43,362 nucleotides of DNA from Pyrrhoderma lamaoense (taxonomy: Eukaryota > Basidiomycota > Agaricomycetes > Hymenochaetales > Hymenochaetaceae). The stretch is from NCBI GenBank assembly GCA_002794735.1, contig NBAZ01000057.1, forward strand, positions 1 to 43,362, read 5' to 3'. Positions 1 through 10,275 of the stretch are shown here, one piece after another (positions within the stretch are counted from its first letter, which is position 1; each line of letters starts with the position of its first letter). The position numbers were made by a program, and so were the translations under genes. The notes below the pieces were generated by a model. That model saw nothing but the letters and a program-made list of their open reading frames with translations, did not search any database and was not told the origin of the DNA.

Positions 1-471
1 GTGATTTTATCATCAGATTAGATCAAATAAGGCAAGTCGATAGACATGAACAAACAGAGACAGTTACACCGTTGCTTCTATTTCCGCGGTACATGTCACC
101 GAACATACAGTTACGAAAAGATGCCAGGAGCCTTGAGCGTCATACGCTTTCTGGATATTCTCTCGTTCGAATTTGAGGAAACATTTGCTTATGTACTAGT
201 GCCTGGCGTCCTTTCGTATACCCCGCGTGTAGGATATGTTGTTCCTTTTGTATCTTATTATATCGTTGTATCTCTTATCGATATTGTATACCTGGCAGTA
301 TACTCTTAGCGTCTCATAGAGTACTGAGTCTCCTAAAATGCTGGAGTTAGCGGGAAGAGTCTTAAGCCTTTCTGAGTAACAAAAGTTGCCGCGAGACAGA
401 TACTATCCACGGAGAGCTGAACCTGCTCTTCTTAGATTTGATGAAAAAAGATAACAGATAACGTGTACTGC
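1..471. repeat. Segmental repeat, left edge (copy of about 9344-9820)
   Basis: This block is a diverged copy of about 9344-9820, alignable through to the site where the LTR at 472 interrupts it. I see no supported gene in it. A plus-strand reading frame at 46-309 is also open in the other copy, but the differences between the two copies are mostly amino-acid-changing, so it does not behave like coding sequence. The block is probably decayed DNA to the 3' side of truncated WD40 copy R1. Confidence 0.75.
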
Positions 472-1209
472 TGAAAACTAAACTTTTGGTCAGATTTTGA
501 CCTTGGTGTCATATTTAGTGGCGAGGACGTGGGTTTTAGAGTCTGCCTACACCAGACACGATGCTCAGGCTAAGATTTGGGGGCTAAATAGCAAGATACT
601 CGACCTCGGACCGTAGAGACTGATAGAGACCTCGAGGCAAGCTGAGACTTGACAGACCAGTAAAAGTAGTAGAAACGTATAGAACAGAGCCCCGACCGAG
701 GCTGTATTTTGAGGTAAAAGTGTATGTATTTCAGTCCGCCCGGACGACTTGCAGTACGGTCAGAGCGTTACAAGCGCGCCCGGGCAGCCTAATAAAGCAG
801 CAGAGAAGTAGACAAAGAGTACAGGAGACTAGTAGAGAGCTACTCGGAGGGGGGGGGGTGAATAGACTGGGAATAGACTGGGAATTAACTGGGAATTGAC
901 TGATTATTCCTTCCTTTACTACGGCCTCAAGTCTGGAGGCTTATATAGCAAACCGCGAGATAAAGGTTAGATAATAAGGAAAGCATGACGTCCAGGTGGC
1001 TATATGCCACTGGACGAAGGGTTTAAGCTATCAGAAACGAGGGGGTCGTATAAACGAGCCCTACCCTCGAGTAAGAGTAGAAAGTGAAGCTAAATAGTAA
1101 GAGAAATGAACGAGGCGCGCGGCTGAGTAGTAGCAATGGACTTCTCGGGCGAGTTAGAAAGTGCACTATACATGCACTACGACCAGCCAAACACTTAGCT
1201 GGTCCTACA
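472..1209 (-). mobile_element. Young solo LTR L1 (738 bp, TSD CTGC)
   Basis: Read on the minus strand it starts TGTAGGACCAGC and ends TAGTTTTCA, the TG...CA ends of an LTR. It is flanked by CTGC at 468-471 and 1210-1213. The paralogous repeat at 9817-9820 holds a single CTGC with no insert, so it is the empty site. A TATATAAG box lies in the left part of the LTR in its own sense. No internal retrotransposon coding region is present, so it is a solo LTR. It lacks a roughly 24-bp palindromic segment that L2, L3 and L4 carry, and it has a long G run near 850. Confidence 0.88.
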
Positions 1210-1680
1210 CTGCACTGAGCTGTCCGTTACTCGGACCGAGACAGCTCGTTCAGCTCATATTCACTTGTCATTACTAGTGTTTTGGACACGAAAACTGAGC
1301 ATATTAGATAATTATCAGAACACCCTTGATGCAACGAGACTCGAGATGAGAAATGTGATGACGTAATGTCTGAGTTTCACGTTCTATAGGTGATACACGT
1401 ACTTCTATCTGGCACTTCTCAAATGCATGAACATAGTAGTATTGCAGTAGCCTATAGTATCAGAGTAAGATAAAGCCACATGAGTTATCCGTACCAGTCA
1501 TCAATAGGTCTATATGACACTCGATTGTTGCATACATGAATTCCCGTATTTCATATTCTGAATCTGTTTGAAATCCTCAAACCCCATACAACTAACATGC
1601 AACCTTCTTTCTCACTGTATGAAATATTCTCTTCGGCAGATTCAGAGCAGAGTATGTGAGCTACTTGAGGTTCGATCCTG
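1210..1680. repeat. Segmental repeat between L1 and WD40 remnant R1
   Basis: This matches about 9821-10275, with small indels. No coding signal was recognised. It continues the duplicated block whose other half is 1-471. The first bases (1210-1213) are the target duplication of L1. Confidence 0.6.
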
Positions 1681-3089
1681 CAAACTACGGAACTCAGCCC
1701 TGACTTAAGCGACTGAAGTGACACCGCCACTTGTGACCTTTGAATGGCGTGCAAGTCAATTCCCTTCTTCCAATGCTCCAGACTCGATTCGTCTCGTTCC
1801 ATGGGCCTGAAGTGATGTGCTCTCCACGCTGCGGTTGAGTTTGCTCAGTGTCGATAACACCGTCAATGGCATCCTAAATTTTAATTATCCATATGGTGAC
1901 AAACGCGAAGCGTGTACCACCGGGAGCAAATGCAACACAATCGCATCTATACCTGGATTTTAACACTCTCAGAGGTTCGCCAATGTTGAACATGTTCCAT
2001 ATCTCACATGCTGACCATCGAACTCTAGGATAAGAAGACCACTAGATGAATAGGCTGCTTCAGTACATTCTTCGAGCTCGTAGTTTACATCGCATGTGGA
2101 TATTCCCCAGATACGAGTTGTACCGTCAAAGACGGCTGACACAATGCATTCTGTGTTTGAGGAGAGTGCGACGGTATTGACCAATTTTTTGTGACTCTTC
2201 AACAGAGCATTGACTATTTCTCTGCTTCGAATATTACACATTACAGTTGTCTCGTCATCCGACCCGGAACAAGATCCTGATCGTCGTACGAGAAGAAGAT
2301 GGAATAAACTCTCTGTATGACATTTTAGTGACTTTCCGTATATTTCTCCGCTCTCGACGTTCTAGTCTTGAGTATATCCCTTTCTATATCTTAATTCAAT
2401 ATATCTTCCGCTTTTCGAGAATGTGATACAGTAAACTTCATCCATAATGCCTTTAACTAGCTCTCGAACTATCGCCTCTTTCATTGGAATCCACACCGCT
2501 ATCACACTTTCCTCTTTCGAGATGTTCCAAGAACGATACAGTGCTACAAATTCACCACTTGAAGAGAATGCGATTCTTTCAGCCTCATACTTAAGAGCTG
2601 TGATCAACTCGCTGCAAGCTATATCATCCTCTGGTACAGAAGCGATAACGGTTCCGTCTGGAGAAAGTGATAACATTATACAACCCTCGCCATCGCTTTC
2701 TATGATATTCATGATTGCGCTTCTTGTCTATTTTCGGTGTACTCAACAATATGAGAAATCGAACTGGCGTATTCTCTATGATGCAATGAGATGATATTTT
2801 TGTAAATATGCCAATTGTTCTGAGCGGAACACATGACGATGGGACGATTACCACGAGAGGCTTGAGTGTTCTTATATACTGGAACTGGTGTGATGATTCT
2901 CGAGCTTTTCACATTGATAGACATAATCAGGAGACATGTAAAGAACGGAAAATTGAGCCCGTTCCTGTATTCAGCAAAAGAGATACAAATGAGATGTTTT
3001 GCACCGGACCAGTGATGAGTCCATTCAAGTCTGCCCATACATATCATGCTTACATGGCATGGAGTAGTATTTTGAGCATGGTATATTGA
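1681..3089 (-). pseudogene. Truncated, decayed WD40 copy R1
   Basis: On the minus strand this keeps the pre-propeller segment (about 2720-2850, 'SLHHREYASSISHIVEY', comparable to 'SMHYKKYANPVAHIEY' in gene A) and WD40 blades 1-3 in one open stretch at 2362-2712. Degraded blades 5-7 follow, then a jump to pieces of blades around 8-11 near 1700-1790. A stop at 2362 in blade 3 is shared with R2, so inactivation preceded the duplication of this block. There is no NACHT exon. The 5' part (2808-3047) is conserved among R1, R2, R4 and, weakly, R3 and R5, but matches nothing I recognise. It could donate WD40 sequence by gene conversion, which is inference. Confidence 0.75.
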
Positions 3090-4389
3090 ATATCGTTGGA
3101 TCTAAGGAAAGAAATCGAACTAACAACTAAGCAAGACTCGAGCTTAGGAAAGGGATGACATAATAACTAAGTTTGTAATTATCATTATCTAATCCGTTTA
3201 ATTCGCACGGCTTTGTTACTGCTAAGCCACGAGTCGCATCTTTACTAACACTTTAGACATAACGGTATGCTATACTGTACAATAGATTGACTCAATTGAT
3301 GAGATAGATGATTGAGAAGTTACATGAAGTACTCGTACCTATCATTTTCAGGACTCGGTGACACTAGGATAATACATAGATGTGTGTCGAGATAGTGGGT
3401 CTGTTTTTTCCCTCTCATTCTGAATCTAACTGAAACCCTCGAGCCTCATTGACTGCTATTAAGACTCACTGGTCAGTTTATGAGCTTTCCCATGAGGTAG
3501 AGTAATATTAAAAAAGATGAATTGATACCTAGCTAAGTCTTTGACTTGCAAATCACGAAGCTCATTCCTGATTACTGTTTCACTCATTATTTTTTATAAA
3601 GTCTGCTACGTTTAGATCCAACGACATCTTTTCCGCCAACTGCCTTACATAATTCTCCTCCTTTCATCTTACATGTTATGATACAAATGTAACGGGCCGT
3701 GCTAGAATGCTGGGGCTTATAATGCCCGTCTCAATCTATCCAACGTGGTATTTACGATTAGAGTTCGTATCTTCAAAGCCATTTATCTGATACACACAAC
3801 CTTCCCTTCCTTACCTTTCTCTCAAACATCATACTTTAAGGCGTAATGATATCAGAATTAGACATTCTCTGAAGAAGACAGAGTACAGAATGCTGTTTCT
3901 TGGACTACTCCGCTATGTGCTTATCATCAAATATGTGATACTAAATGATATTCGCGCATGTTGATCAGCTTGACCTACAGAGTGCGTGCACACTTACTCT
4001 TTTTGCGCTATGGTAGTAGATAAGAATAAGGAGATTGGGGGAACGACTGTTACCGAGACAAATAATAATTAAAACTTTTACATGATTTTGCACTTGTTTA
4101 TAAATGTAAAAGGTCAATAGGCTAGTATTATAGATGAAAGAATATATAAAGCCGAAGAAGAGGGTTTGAAAGTTTCTTTCGGGCTTGCACAGCCTTGGTT
4201 GTAATTGTTGATGGATTATAACGATATATGCTACTAGTGTATGAAGTCAAGAGAACGAAATATGCATCTTAGAACATCAATTAATATAATCTGATAACGA
4301 AACTACTGCGGTGAGAAATGGATGTTACAAGAGAGGATGCCGGTAACGTCTAGAGTGTAGTACATATGACAGGAGATGAATTAGATGTT
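3090..4389. repeat. Conserved spacer 3' of gene A
   Basis: About 1.3 kb lies between the stop codon of gene A and R1. It is alignable with 12363-13495, 21029-22301, 27568-28891 and 35704-37006. It must hold the 3' UTR of gene A. The homologous stretch is open in two other copies but broken here, and no gene is supported. Confidence 0.65.
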
Positions 4390-6570
4390 TTACTCAGAGA
4401 TGACAAAAATGGGTCTGGTCCACTCGTCTCCGACTCGATAGCGAGAGAAGTCGACTCTTGTGTTGTATGGGGCATTTATAATGGCGGGATTTCTGGGAGT
4501 AATAAGTATCTCACGAGGCCCCTTAGGGAACCATATGAGTAATCTGTTATCCTTGTCAACAACCCATCCATCTTCTCTTCGCAGGTCCCAATCTACAGCT
4601 CCCAGTGACCAGATTCTGATTATTCCATCGGAAGAACAAGATGCAAAGCGTTTGTTATCAGGAAAGAAGGAAAGCGAGGTGACCCGACTAGGATGTGCAG
4701 CTAAAGGACCAAGGAGCAGCTTGTAGTCGGAAGAATTCCGTACACGAATGGTTCCGTCTTTGGAACCTGACAGGATTTTTGTTCCGTCACGTGAAAAGCA
4801 TACCGAGGTCACCCCCGTGTCATGTCCGATCACAGATTCGGTGTCGCCGCTTTTAACATTCCAGAGTCGTATAGTTCTATCACTAGATCCAGAGGCGATG
4901 CGCAAACCATCGGGTGAATAAGCGACTGAAGTAACATCGAAACGGTGACCTTCCAGCGTTGAAAGTAATTGGCCAGTGGTAGCATTCCAAATACGGACAA
5001 TTCCGTCCGGACCCGAGATGATCTTCGATCCATCGGGTGAATAAGCGACTGAAGTAACACCGCCACGGTGACCTTCCAATGGCGTGAGTGCCAATTCCCT
5101 TTTTTCGACACTCCAGACTAAGATCGTATCTGAGCCCGAAGCGATGCGCTTTCCATTTGGGGAAAAGGCAACGGATGTGACACAGTGTGTGTGACCTTCG
5201 AATATCGCGACAGTTTCTCCACTCAACGCTTTCCACACTCTCACAGTTTGGTCGCCAGAGCCAGAAGCAACGAGTTCTTCGTCTGGAGAAAATGCAACGG
5301 ACATGACATAACCAGAGTGTCCACACCATGGCCCAGCGATGAGCATTCCGTTGACCGCATTCCACACACAAATTGTACCGTCCAAGCCTCCGGAAGCAAT
5401 ATACGTTCCACTTTTTGATACTGCCAATGACGAAATCCCACTCTGCACCTGACTTCGATCAGTGTTAAACACACTAACAGTGGCATCCCAGATTTCAATT
5501 GTACCTCCACAACTACTAAACGCGAAGTGCGTGCCATCAGGGGCAAATGCAACACAATAGCAATATTGATTGGTATTCATTTCCCTTGGAGGTTCGTCAA
5601 CATCAAACATATTCCATATTTTAATCGTATAGTCACCATCGAACCCAAGAATCTGAAGACCATCGTATGAGTATATTGCTTTTCTACAACCTTCAAGTTG
5701 GTGAATCACCTCGCCTATAGATGTTCTCCAGACACGAGCTGTACTATGATCTGAGCATGTCACAAAATATTCTGCTGTTGGCGAGAATGCGATGGTATTA
5801 ACACATCCCGAGTGATCTTCCAAACGAGAATATACCATCTCCCTGCTTTGAACATTCCACAATACAATTGTCCCGTCATCCGACCCGGATACAAGATACT
5901 GGTCGTCGTATGAGTAGGAAAGAGAGGTAACAGGTCTTGTATGGCCTACTAGTGGATTTCCGTCTACTCTTCCACTCTCGACATCCCAAATCAGTATATT
6001 CCCATTTCCATACCCTGTTGCAATATATATCCCGCTTTTTGAGAATGTGATACAGTAGACTCTGCCCGTTTTGTCTGTGCATAGCTCTCGAACTGCTCCC
6101 CCTCCTATGGGATTCCACACCGCTATCACTCCTTCCTTTCCAAAAGAACACGCCATTGCTACGAGATCACCACTTGGAGAGAATGCGATTGTGTCAGCCT
6201 TATACTTAAGAGCTGCGATCAACTTTCCACTCGTAGCATTCCACACGCAAACTATAACGCCCCTTGATGTAGAAACGATACGGGTTCCGTCTTGAGAAAA
6301 TGATAAAGCTGTAAATTCACCATTACCGCTTTCGATGACTTTTATAATCGCGTTTCTTCGTCTATTCCCGATGTACTCGATATGAGCAACTGGATTGGCG
6401 TATTTCTTGTAGTGCATTGATACTACAGACTCGTCTATGGTGAGGGGTAGAAGACTGCAATAGATATGGGGTGCGCTTCTTGAAATAGCTTCTGAGAATG
6501 TACTGGCTTGTCGATATGCATCTCTGAGGAATGCAGACAACTCCGGGTCTTTACCCTTTTGTAAATCAGC
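4390..6570 (-). CDS. Gene A exon 3: open 14-repeat WD40 exon
   Basis: This exon has 727 codons including the stop and is uninterrupted. It begins at GCTGATTTACAAAAG after intron 2. A linker holds 'SRSAPHIYCSLLPL'. Fourteen WD40 repeats of about 42 residues follow. Repeats 1-8 are irregular and several lack GH (for example 'EGCRKAIYSYDG'). Repeats 9-13 are canonical, with GH-x-x-V...SVAFSPDG...IASGS...IRVW. Repeat 10 is several residues short ('ASGSDTILVWSV'), and in repeat 13 the usual final W is R ('IRVRNSS'). A tail of about 60 residues starts 'DGWVVDKDNRLLIWFP', a form usual at the C-terminus of fungal NWD proteins. Fourteen repeats fit two seven-bladed propellers. Confidence 0.88.
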   Translation of the reverse strand, partial: ADLQKGKDPELSAFLRDAYRQASTFSEAISRSAPHIYCSLLPLTIDESVVSMHYKKYANPVAHIEYIGNRRRNAIIKVIESGNGEFTALSFSQDGTRIVSTSRGVIVCVWNATSGKLIAALKYKADTIAFSPSGDLVAMACSFGKEGVIAVWNPIGGGAVRELCTDKTGRVYCITFSKSGIYIATGYGNGNILIWDVESGRVDGNPLVGHTRPVTSLSYSYDDQYLVSGSDDGTIVLWNVQSREMVYSRLEDHSGCVNTIAFSPTAEYFVTCSDHSTARVWRTSIGEVIHQLEGCRKAIYSYDGLQILGFDGDYTIKIWNMFDVDEPPREMNTNQYCYCVAFAPDGTHFAFSSCGGTIEIWDATVSVFNTDRSQVQSGISSLAVSKSGTYIASGGLDGTICVWNAVNGMLIAGPWCGHSGYVMSVAFSPDEELVASGSGDQTVRVWKALSGETVAIFEGHTHCVTSVAFSPNGKRIASGSDTILVWSVEKRELALTPLEGHRGGVTSVAYSPDGSKIISGPDGIVRIWNATTGQLLSTLEGHRFDVTSVAYSPDGLRIASGSSDRTIRLWNVKSGDTESVIGHDTGVTSVCFSRDGTKILSGSKDGTIRVRNSSDYKLLLGPLAAHPSRVTSLSFFPDNKRFASCSSDGIIRIWSLGAVDWDLRREDGWVVDKDNRLLIWFPKGPREILITPRNPAIINAPYNTRVDFSRYRVGDEWTRPIFVISE

Positions 6571-8256
6571 CTAAAAAATGGAGGTACGATACTTAATGCT
6601 CACCCCAATCCATGAAATTGCGTACGTCAATGCAGTACCAACATGGTCATCGAGCGTATCCGTGAGGCTCAAAACCTCAAACCAGAATAGAAGTTTGTTG
6701 TGTGCAAATGTCTTCAACAAATTACCCAGTTCGGGTGAGTATGACGTTTCCCGGATATGATGACCCCAGTAACAGCATATGTACCTCAGATGCTTTGGGA
6801 TGTTTCTCTCGATGCGTTCCTGAAGATCGGAAACATCTCTGTTGCAAACGAAGGATGATTCAAGGTTGCAGATATTGAAGTAGAGCGAATAATTCATCTG
6901 GTTGAGGCAGTTAATGGCAATGCTCCTTTTTTGTGATCCAGAGTCAATATACCATCGTCTCCCTACACAAGACACCAAGTAATCATGAAATGACGTATGG
7001 TGAATCTTGACTGGCTGTCCAGTCTCGTATGACACCAAAGATCGAAGACAAGAGAGTAACTCTGATGTTGTTCCTGGATCAACACCTAGGATCCCGTCGA
7101 TGTCCTCGTCCGATAATGGAGACTTTCCGAAGAAAATGAGAGAAAAGACGCTTGAAAAAAGTGTCTGTGTCTCCTCATCCCACTCGAACGAGTTTTCTAG
7201 TACAGTCACATATAACTCATTCAAGTCCAGTGCTCTCGCGTTGTTCACCAGACGGTTCAGACGCGCAATGCGTCTTGGCTTTCCCTCAAACACGAACTTG
7301 ACTGCCGTAGACGCCCAAATAAACAATCCATCTGCTGCCTCTCCAAGTTTCGCCATATTGTCGTCCCATGGCCAGTCACCTGGTAGATTGACACTGTCTC
7401 TCCGCAATCCGAATTCATGATTGATATAAGTACAGACATCCTTCTTGTTGTCGTTTGTGGCGTCATTCAAATTGATTTCGCGTGCTTTGAGTGAGTACGA
7501 GAATGACATAATGTCACTCTCAGGACGTCCTGTGATAAGGAAACGGAAGTTGGGAGGCAATTCAGCGAGCCCTTCTCCCAAGACGCGGAGGAGAGCGTGT
7601 CTTGTCTGAGATGATCCGCACTCATCAATAGCGTCGAGAACAATGAGGACAGGATGCTGTACGTGACTGGTAGAGAGCAGAAGTGGCTCTCTAATAAGGA
7701 CATTGAATTGAGTTTGGAGTGTCAGCGAGGTTAAGTCACCACGGTTCTGAAGAGAGTTTTCAATGGAGAGCGCTATAGACGAATTGAATGCAGCGAGATT
7801 GTATGCGATTGTCCGGATCACTGCATCTGGATCACTTCTTCCCTGAGAAAGAATATGTGACATCCGAGTTGTCTCTTTTCGCAGTAAACATTCGCAATAG
7901 TTGTCGCAACAGTACTTTTCCCCGTCCCGGCTGCACCCAGTAAGAATATCACACTCGACTCGCTGCTCTCCCCATCTATAAACTTGGATATCTGCTCCCG
8001 AATATGAGTCCTAGTTCCCCCAAGCACGTTGCACGATCAGCTCCAGGTAGATGAGATGGATTGAGAGTAGCCTTCAATCCTGTAAATATATAATAGCTAT
8101 TTGGATCACGATCACACAAAACGTGTTATGAAACTCACTAGATAGAGTGGTACTAGTGTCGATATTATATACACTATGAATCTGAATGCTGGTATTATCA
8201 TTATAATTACCAGCAAAGTGAGCGTAGTTGCTAGGACCAGTCTGGTTGAAGGGCAT
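4390..8256 (-). pseudogene. NLR gene A: NACHT-WD40 with two -1 frameshifts
   Basis: Likely a cytosolic STAND/NLR sensor. Exon 1 is 8256-8139 (39 residues plus one base, beginning MPFNQTGPSNYAHFAG). Intron 1 is 8080-8138 (59 nt, GTGAGT...CAG), exon 2 is 8079-6604 (NACHT), intron 2 is 6571-6603 (33 nt) and exon 3 is 6570-4390 (14 WD40 repeats, TAA stop). Two single-base losses break exon 2: one at the C run 8017-8021, between the linker and the P-loop, and one at 7841-7843, where the paralogs have four C. Restoring both bases by comparison with C and E would give about 1258 codons. The P-loop 'GAAGTGKST' lies between the lesions, and the Walker B-like 'LIVLDAIDECG' lies downstream. Both lesions sit in homopolymers, so sequencing error is possible. 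The upstream DNA beyond 8270 differs from genes B, D and E. Confidence 0.85.
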
Positions 8257-8270
8257 TATACGAGCGTACT

Positions 8271-9343
8271 AGATTCTTGGGCAAGGATATGGGGTCAACT
8301 GATGTCTGAACTCCCGGCGACTATCAGTGTCGGAGCTTATATATCATAATCCGTACGCAAGTCAATAATCACAAGTAATTCAAGAACAATGTCCCCCTCC
8401 TAACCCGAATCAGTCTTTCTTATTTGTTATTTGCTCATTGTAGATTTAACCTTACTACTTTGTACAGTTTTGCATCACTAAGGAGGTCTCTCAATTTTTG
8501 TGTTATGTATAAGCCCCATAGTTACTTTACGCATCATGCCAGAAAGGTAGTTTCAGATACATATACTTAGCCTGTAAAATGTTTCATGGAGCCTGAGCTA
8601 CGCTCTATAGAATTCACCACAATAACTTGTTTCTCTGCTATACGGTGACTAGAAAAATGACTTGAAGACACGAAATACTAGGTATTTCTCTTAATTTGCA
8701 AGACCGCTACATGGGGGATTTAGATAACACACGAGGTCACGGACATTATGATAGCGATATACGGGAAGCATATAAAACCCAGTACATCAAACCTCCGTTC
8801 CAGCTCCGTTATATAAGGAAGGAGAAATATAATGCATATGCGTAAATGGCTAGAAGATATGTAGAGAAGTATTCCGATTATCCGATTGTTCTGCTTCTCT
8901 CGTACTATAATATCAGCATGAAAAGATTTGATATGAACCCTAGGCGCTTAAACAGGGTCTTGATTGCGGAGTATTAGTAGTAATTTGACTAAACGATGTT
9001 TTAGTAGCATCAGTCATGCATGATACCTTATTAGACAGTGATGATATCTTTCTGCGGGTGCTTATTTGGATCGAGGGTCAGAAGAGCGAGAAACAAGAGG
9101 TAGGAGAGTAAGTACAAAGGAGAGCTGAAAGAGCTAAAACCTATAACATGAAGAGCATCAGTAACAAGGGGTAGTAGTTTTCGAATTTCATAATTTATGA
9201 AATTGATAAGAGGGGCATGAGAAAGGGGACGGGAGCATAAGACATCTCCCTTTGTTCTTGAGAAGTTCTTCTACTACACAATTATGGGCTAGAGAAGCTC
9301 CGATCACTATAGTTTGTAAAAAATTTAATTGATTGATGGATTA
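8271..9343. other. Unique 1.07-kb segment upstream of gene A
   Basis: Homology to the upstream regions of genes B, D and E stops about 14 bp above the start codon of gene A, at the shared CGAGCGTACT (8261-8270). From there to about 9343 nothing matches elsewhere in the window. I see no gene, tRNA or mobile-element ends. Whatever promoter gene A has must be here and must differ from its paralogs. Confidence 0.55.
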
Positions 9344-10275
9344 GGGATTTTATCATCAAATTAGATCACATGAGGCAAGTCGATAGACATGAACAAACAG
9401 AGACAATTACACCGTTGCTTCTATTACCGCGGTACATGTCGCCGAACATACAGGTGGGTATACGAAAAGACGCCAGGCGCCTTAAGCGACATACGCTTTC
9501 TGGATATTCTCTCGCTTGATCTTGAGGAAATAATCACCTATGTACCAGTGCCTGGCGTCCTTTTGTATACCCCGCATGTAGGATATGTTGTTCCTTTTGT
9601 ATCTCATTATATCATTGTATCTCTTATCAATATTGTATATCTGGCAGTATACTCTTAGCGTCTCATAGAGTACTTAGTTTCCTAACATGCTGGAGTTAGC
9701 GGGTAGAGTCTTGATCCTTTCTGAGTATTAGAAGCTGCCACGAGACAGATACTATCCACGGAGAGCTGAGCCTGCTCTTCTTAGATTTGATGAAAAAAGA
9801 TAACAGATAACGTGTACTGCACTGGACTCTCAGTGACTCGGACCGAAACAACTCGTTCAGCTCATATTCACTTGTCATTACTAGTGTTTTGGACACGAAA
9901 ACCGAGCATATTAGATAATTATCATAATACTCTTGATGCAACGATGAGAACTGTGATGACGTAATGCCTGAGTTTCACGTTCTATACTATAGCTGATACA
10001 CGAACCTCTATCTGGCACTTCTCAAATCGATGAGCCACTAGTATCAGAATATGAACTATCCATACCAGTCATCAGTAGGTCTCGTTGGCACTTGACAATA
10101 ATATATAAATATGTATGTTGAGATACGAATTCCCGTATTTTCAGATTCTAAATCTGTCTGAAATCCTCAAAACCCGTACACTATCATGCAACCTTCTTTT
10201 TCGCTGCATGAGAATTTCTCTGCGGCAGACTCAGAGTAGAGTATGTGAGTTAACTTGAGGTTTGATCCTGCAAAC
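9344..10275. repeat. Segmental repeat 3' of R2 (copy of 1-471 plus 1210-1680)
   Basis: This is the uninterrupted counterpart of the left edge of the window. It contains the empty site of LTR L1 (CTGC at 9817-9820). The plus-strand frame at 9389-9658 carries a 6-nt in-frame insertion relative to the frame at 46-309. Most other differences change amino acids, so it is not supported as a gene. Confidence 0.75.

Noticed and set aside
46..309. Plus-strand 87-codon frame, also open at 9389-9658
   Set aside because: The two copies differ by mostly amino-acid-changing substitutions (few synonymous) and lie in decayed duplicated DNA. There is no recognisable domain and no sign of coding constraint.
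472..1209. Full retrotransposon
   Set aside because: Only LTR sequence is present. No gag, protease, reverse transcriptase or integrase frame lies beside any copy.
7007..7420. Long plus-strand frames opposite the NACHT exons (also 24934-25347 and 39621-40046)
   Set aside because: These are antisense shadows of conserved NACHT codons. They recur wherever the NACHT exon occurs and have no independent domain.
4390..8256. Treating NACHT and WD40 frames as separate neighbouring genes
   Set aside because: The gap is 33-34 nt with GT-AG ends in the same place in the copies, and the reading frame continues across it to a standard NACHT-linker-WD40 protein.
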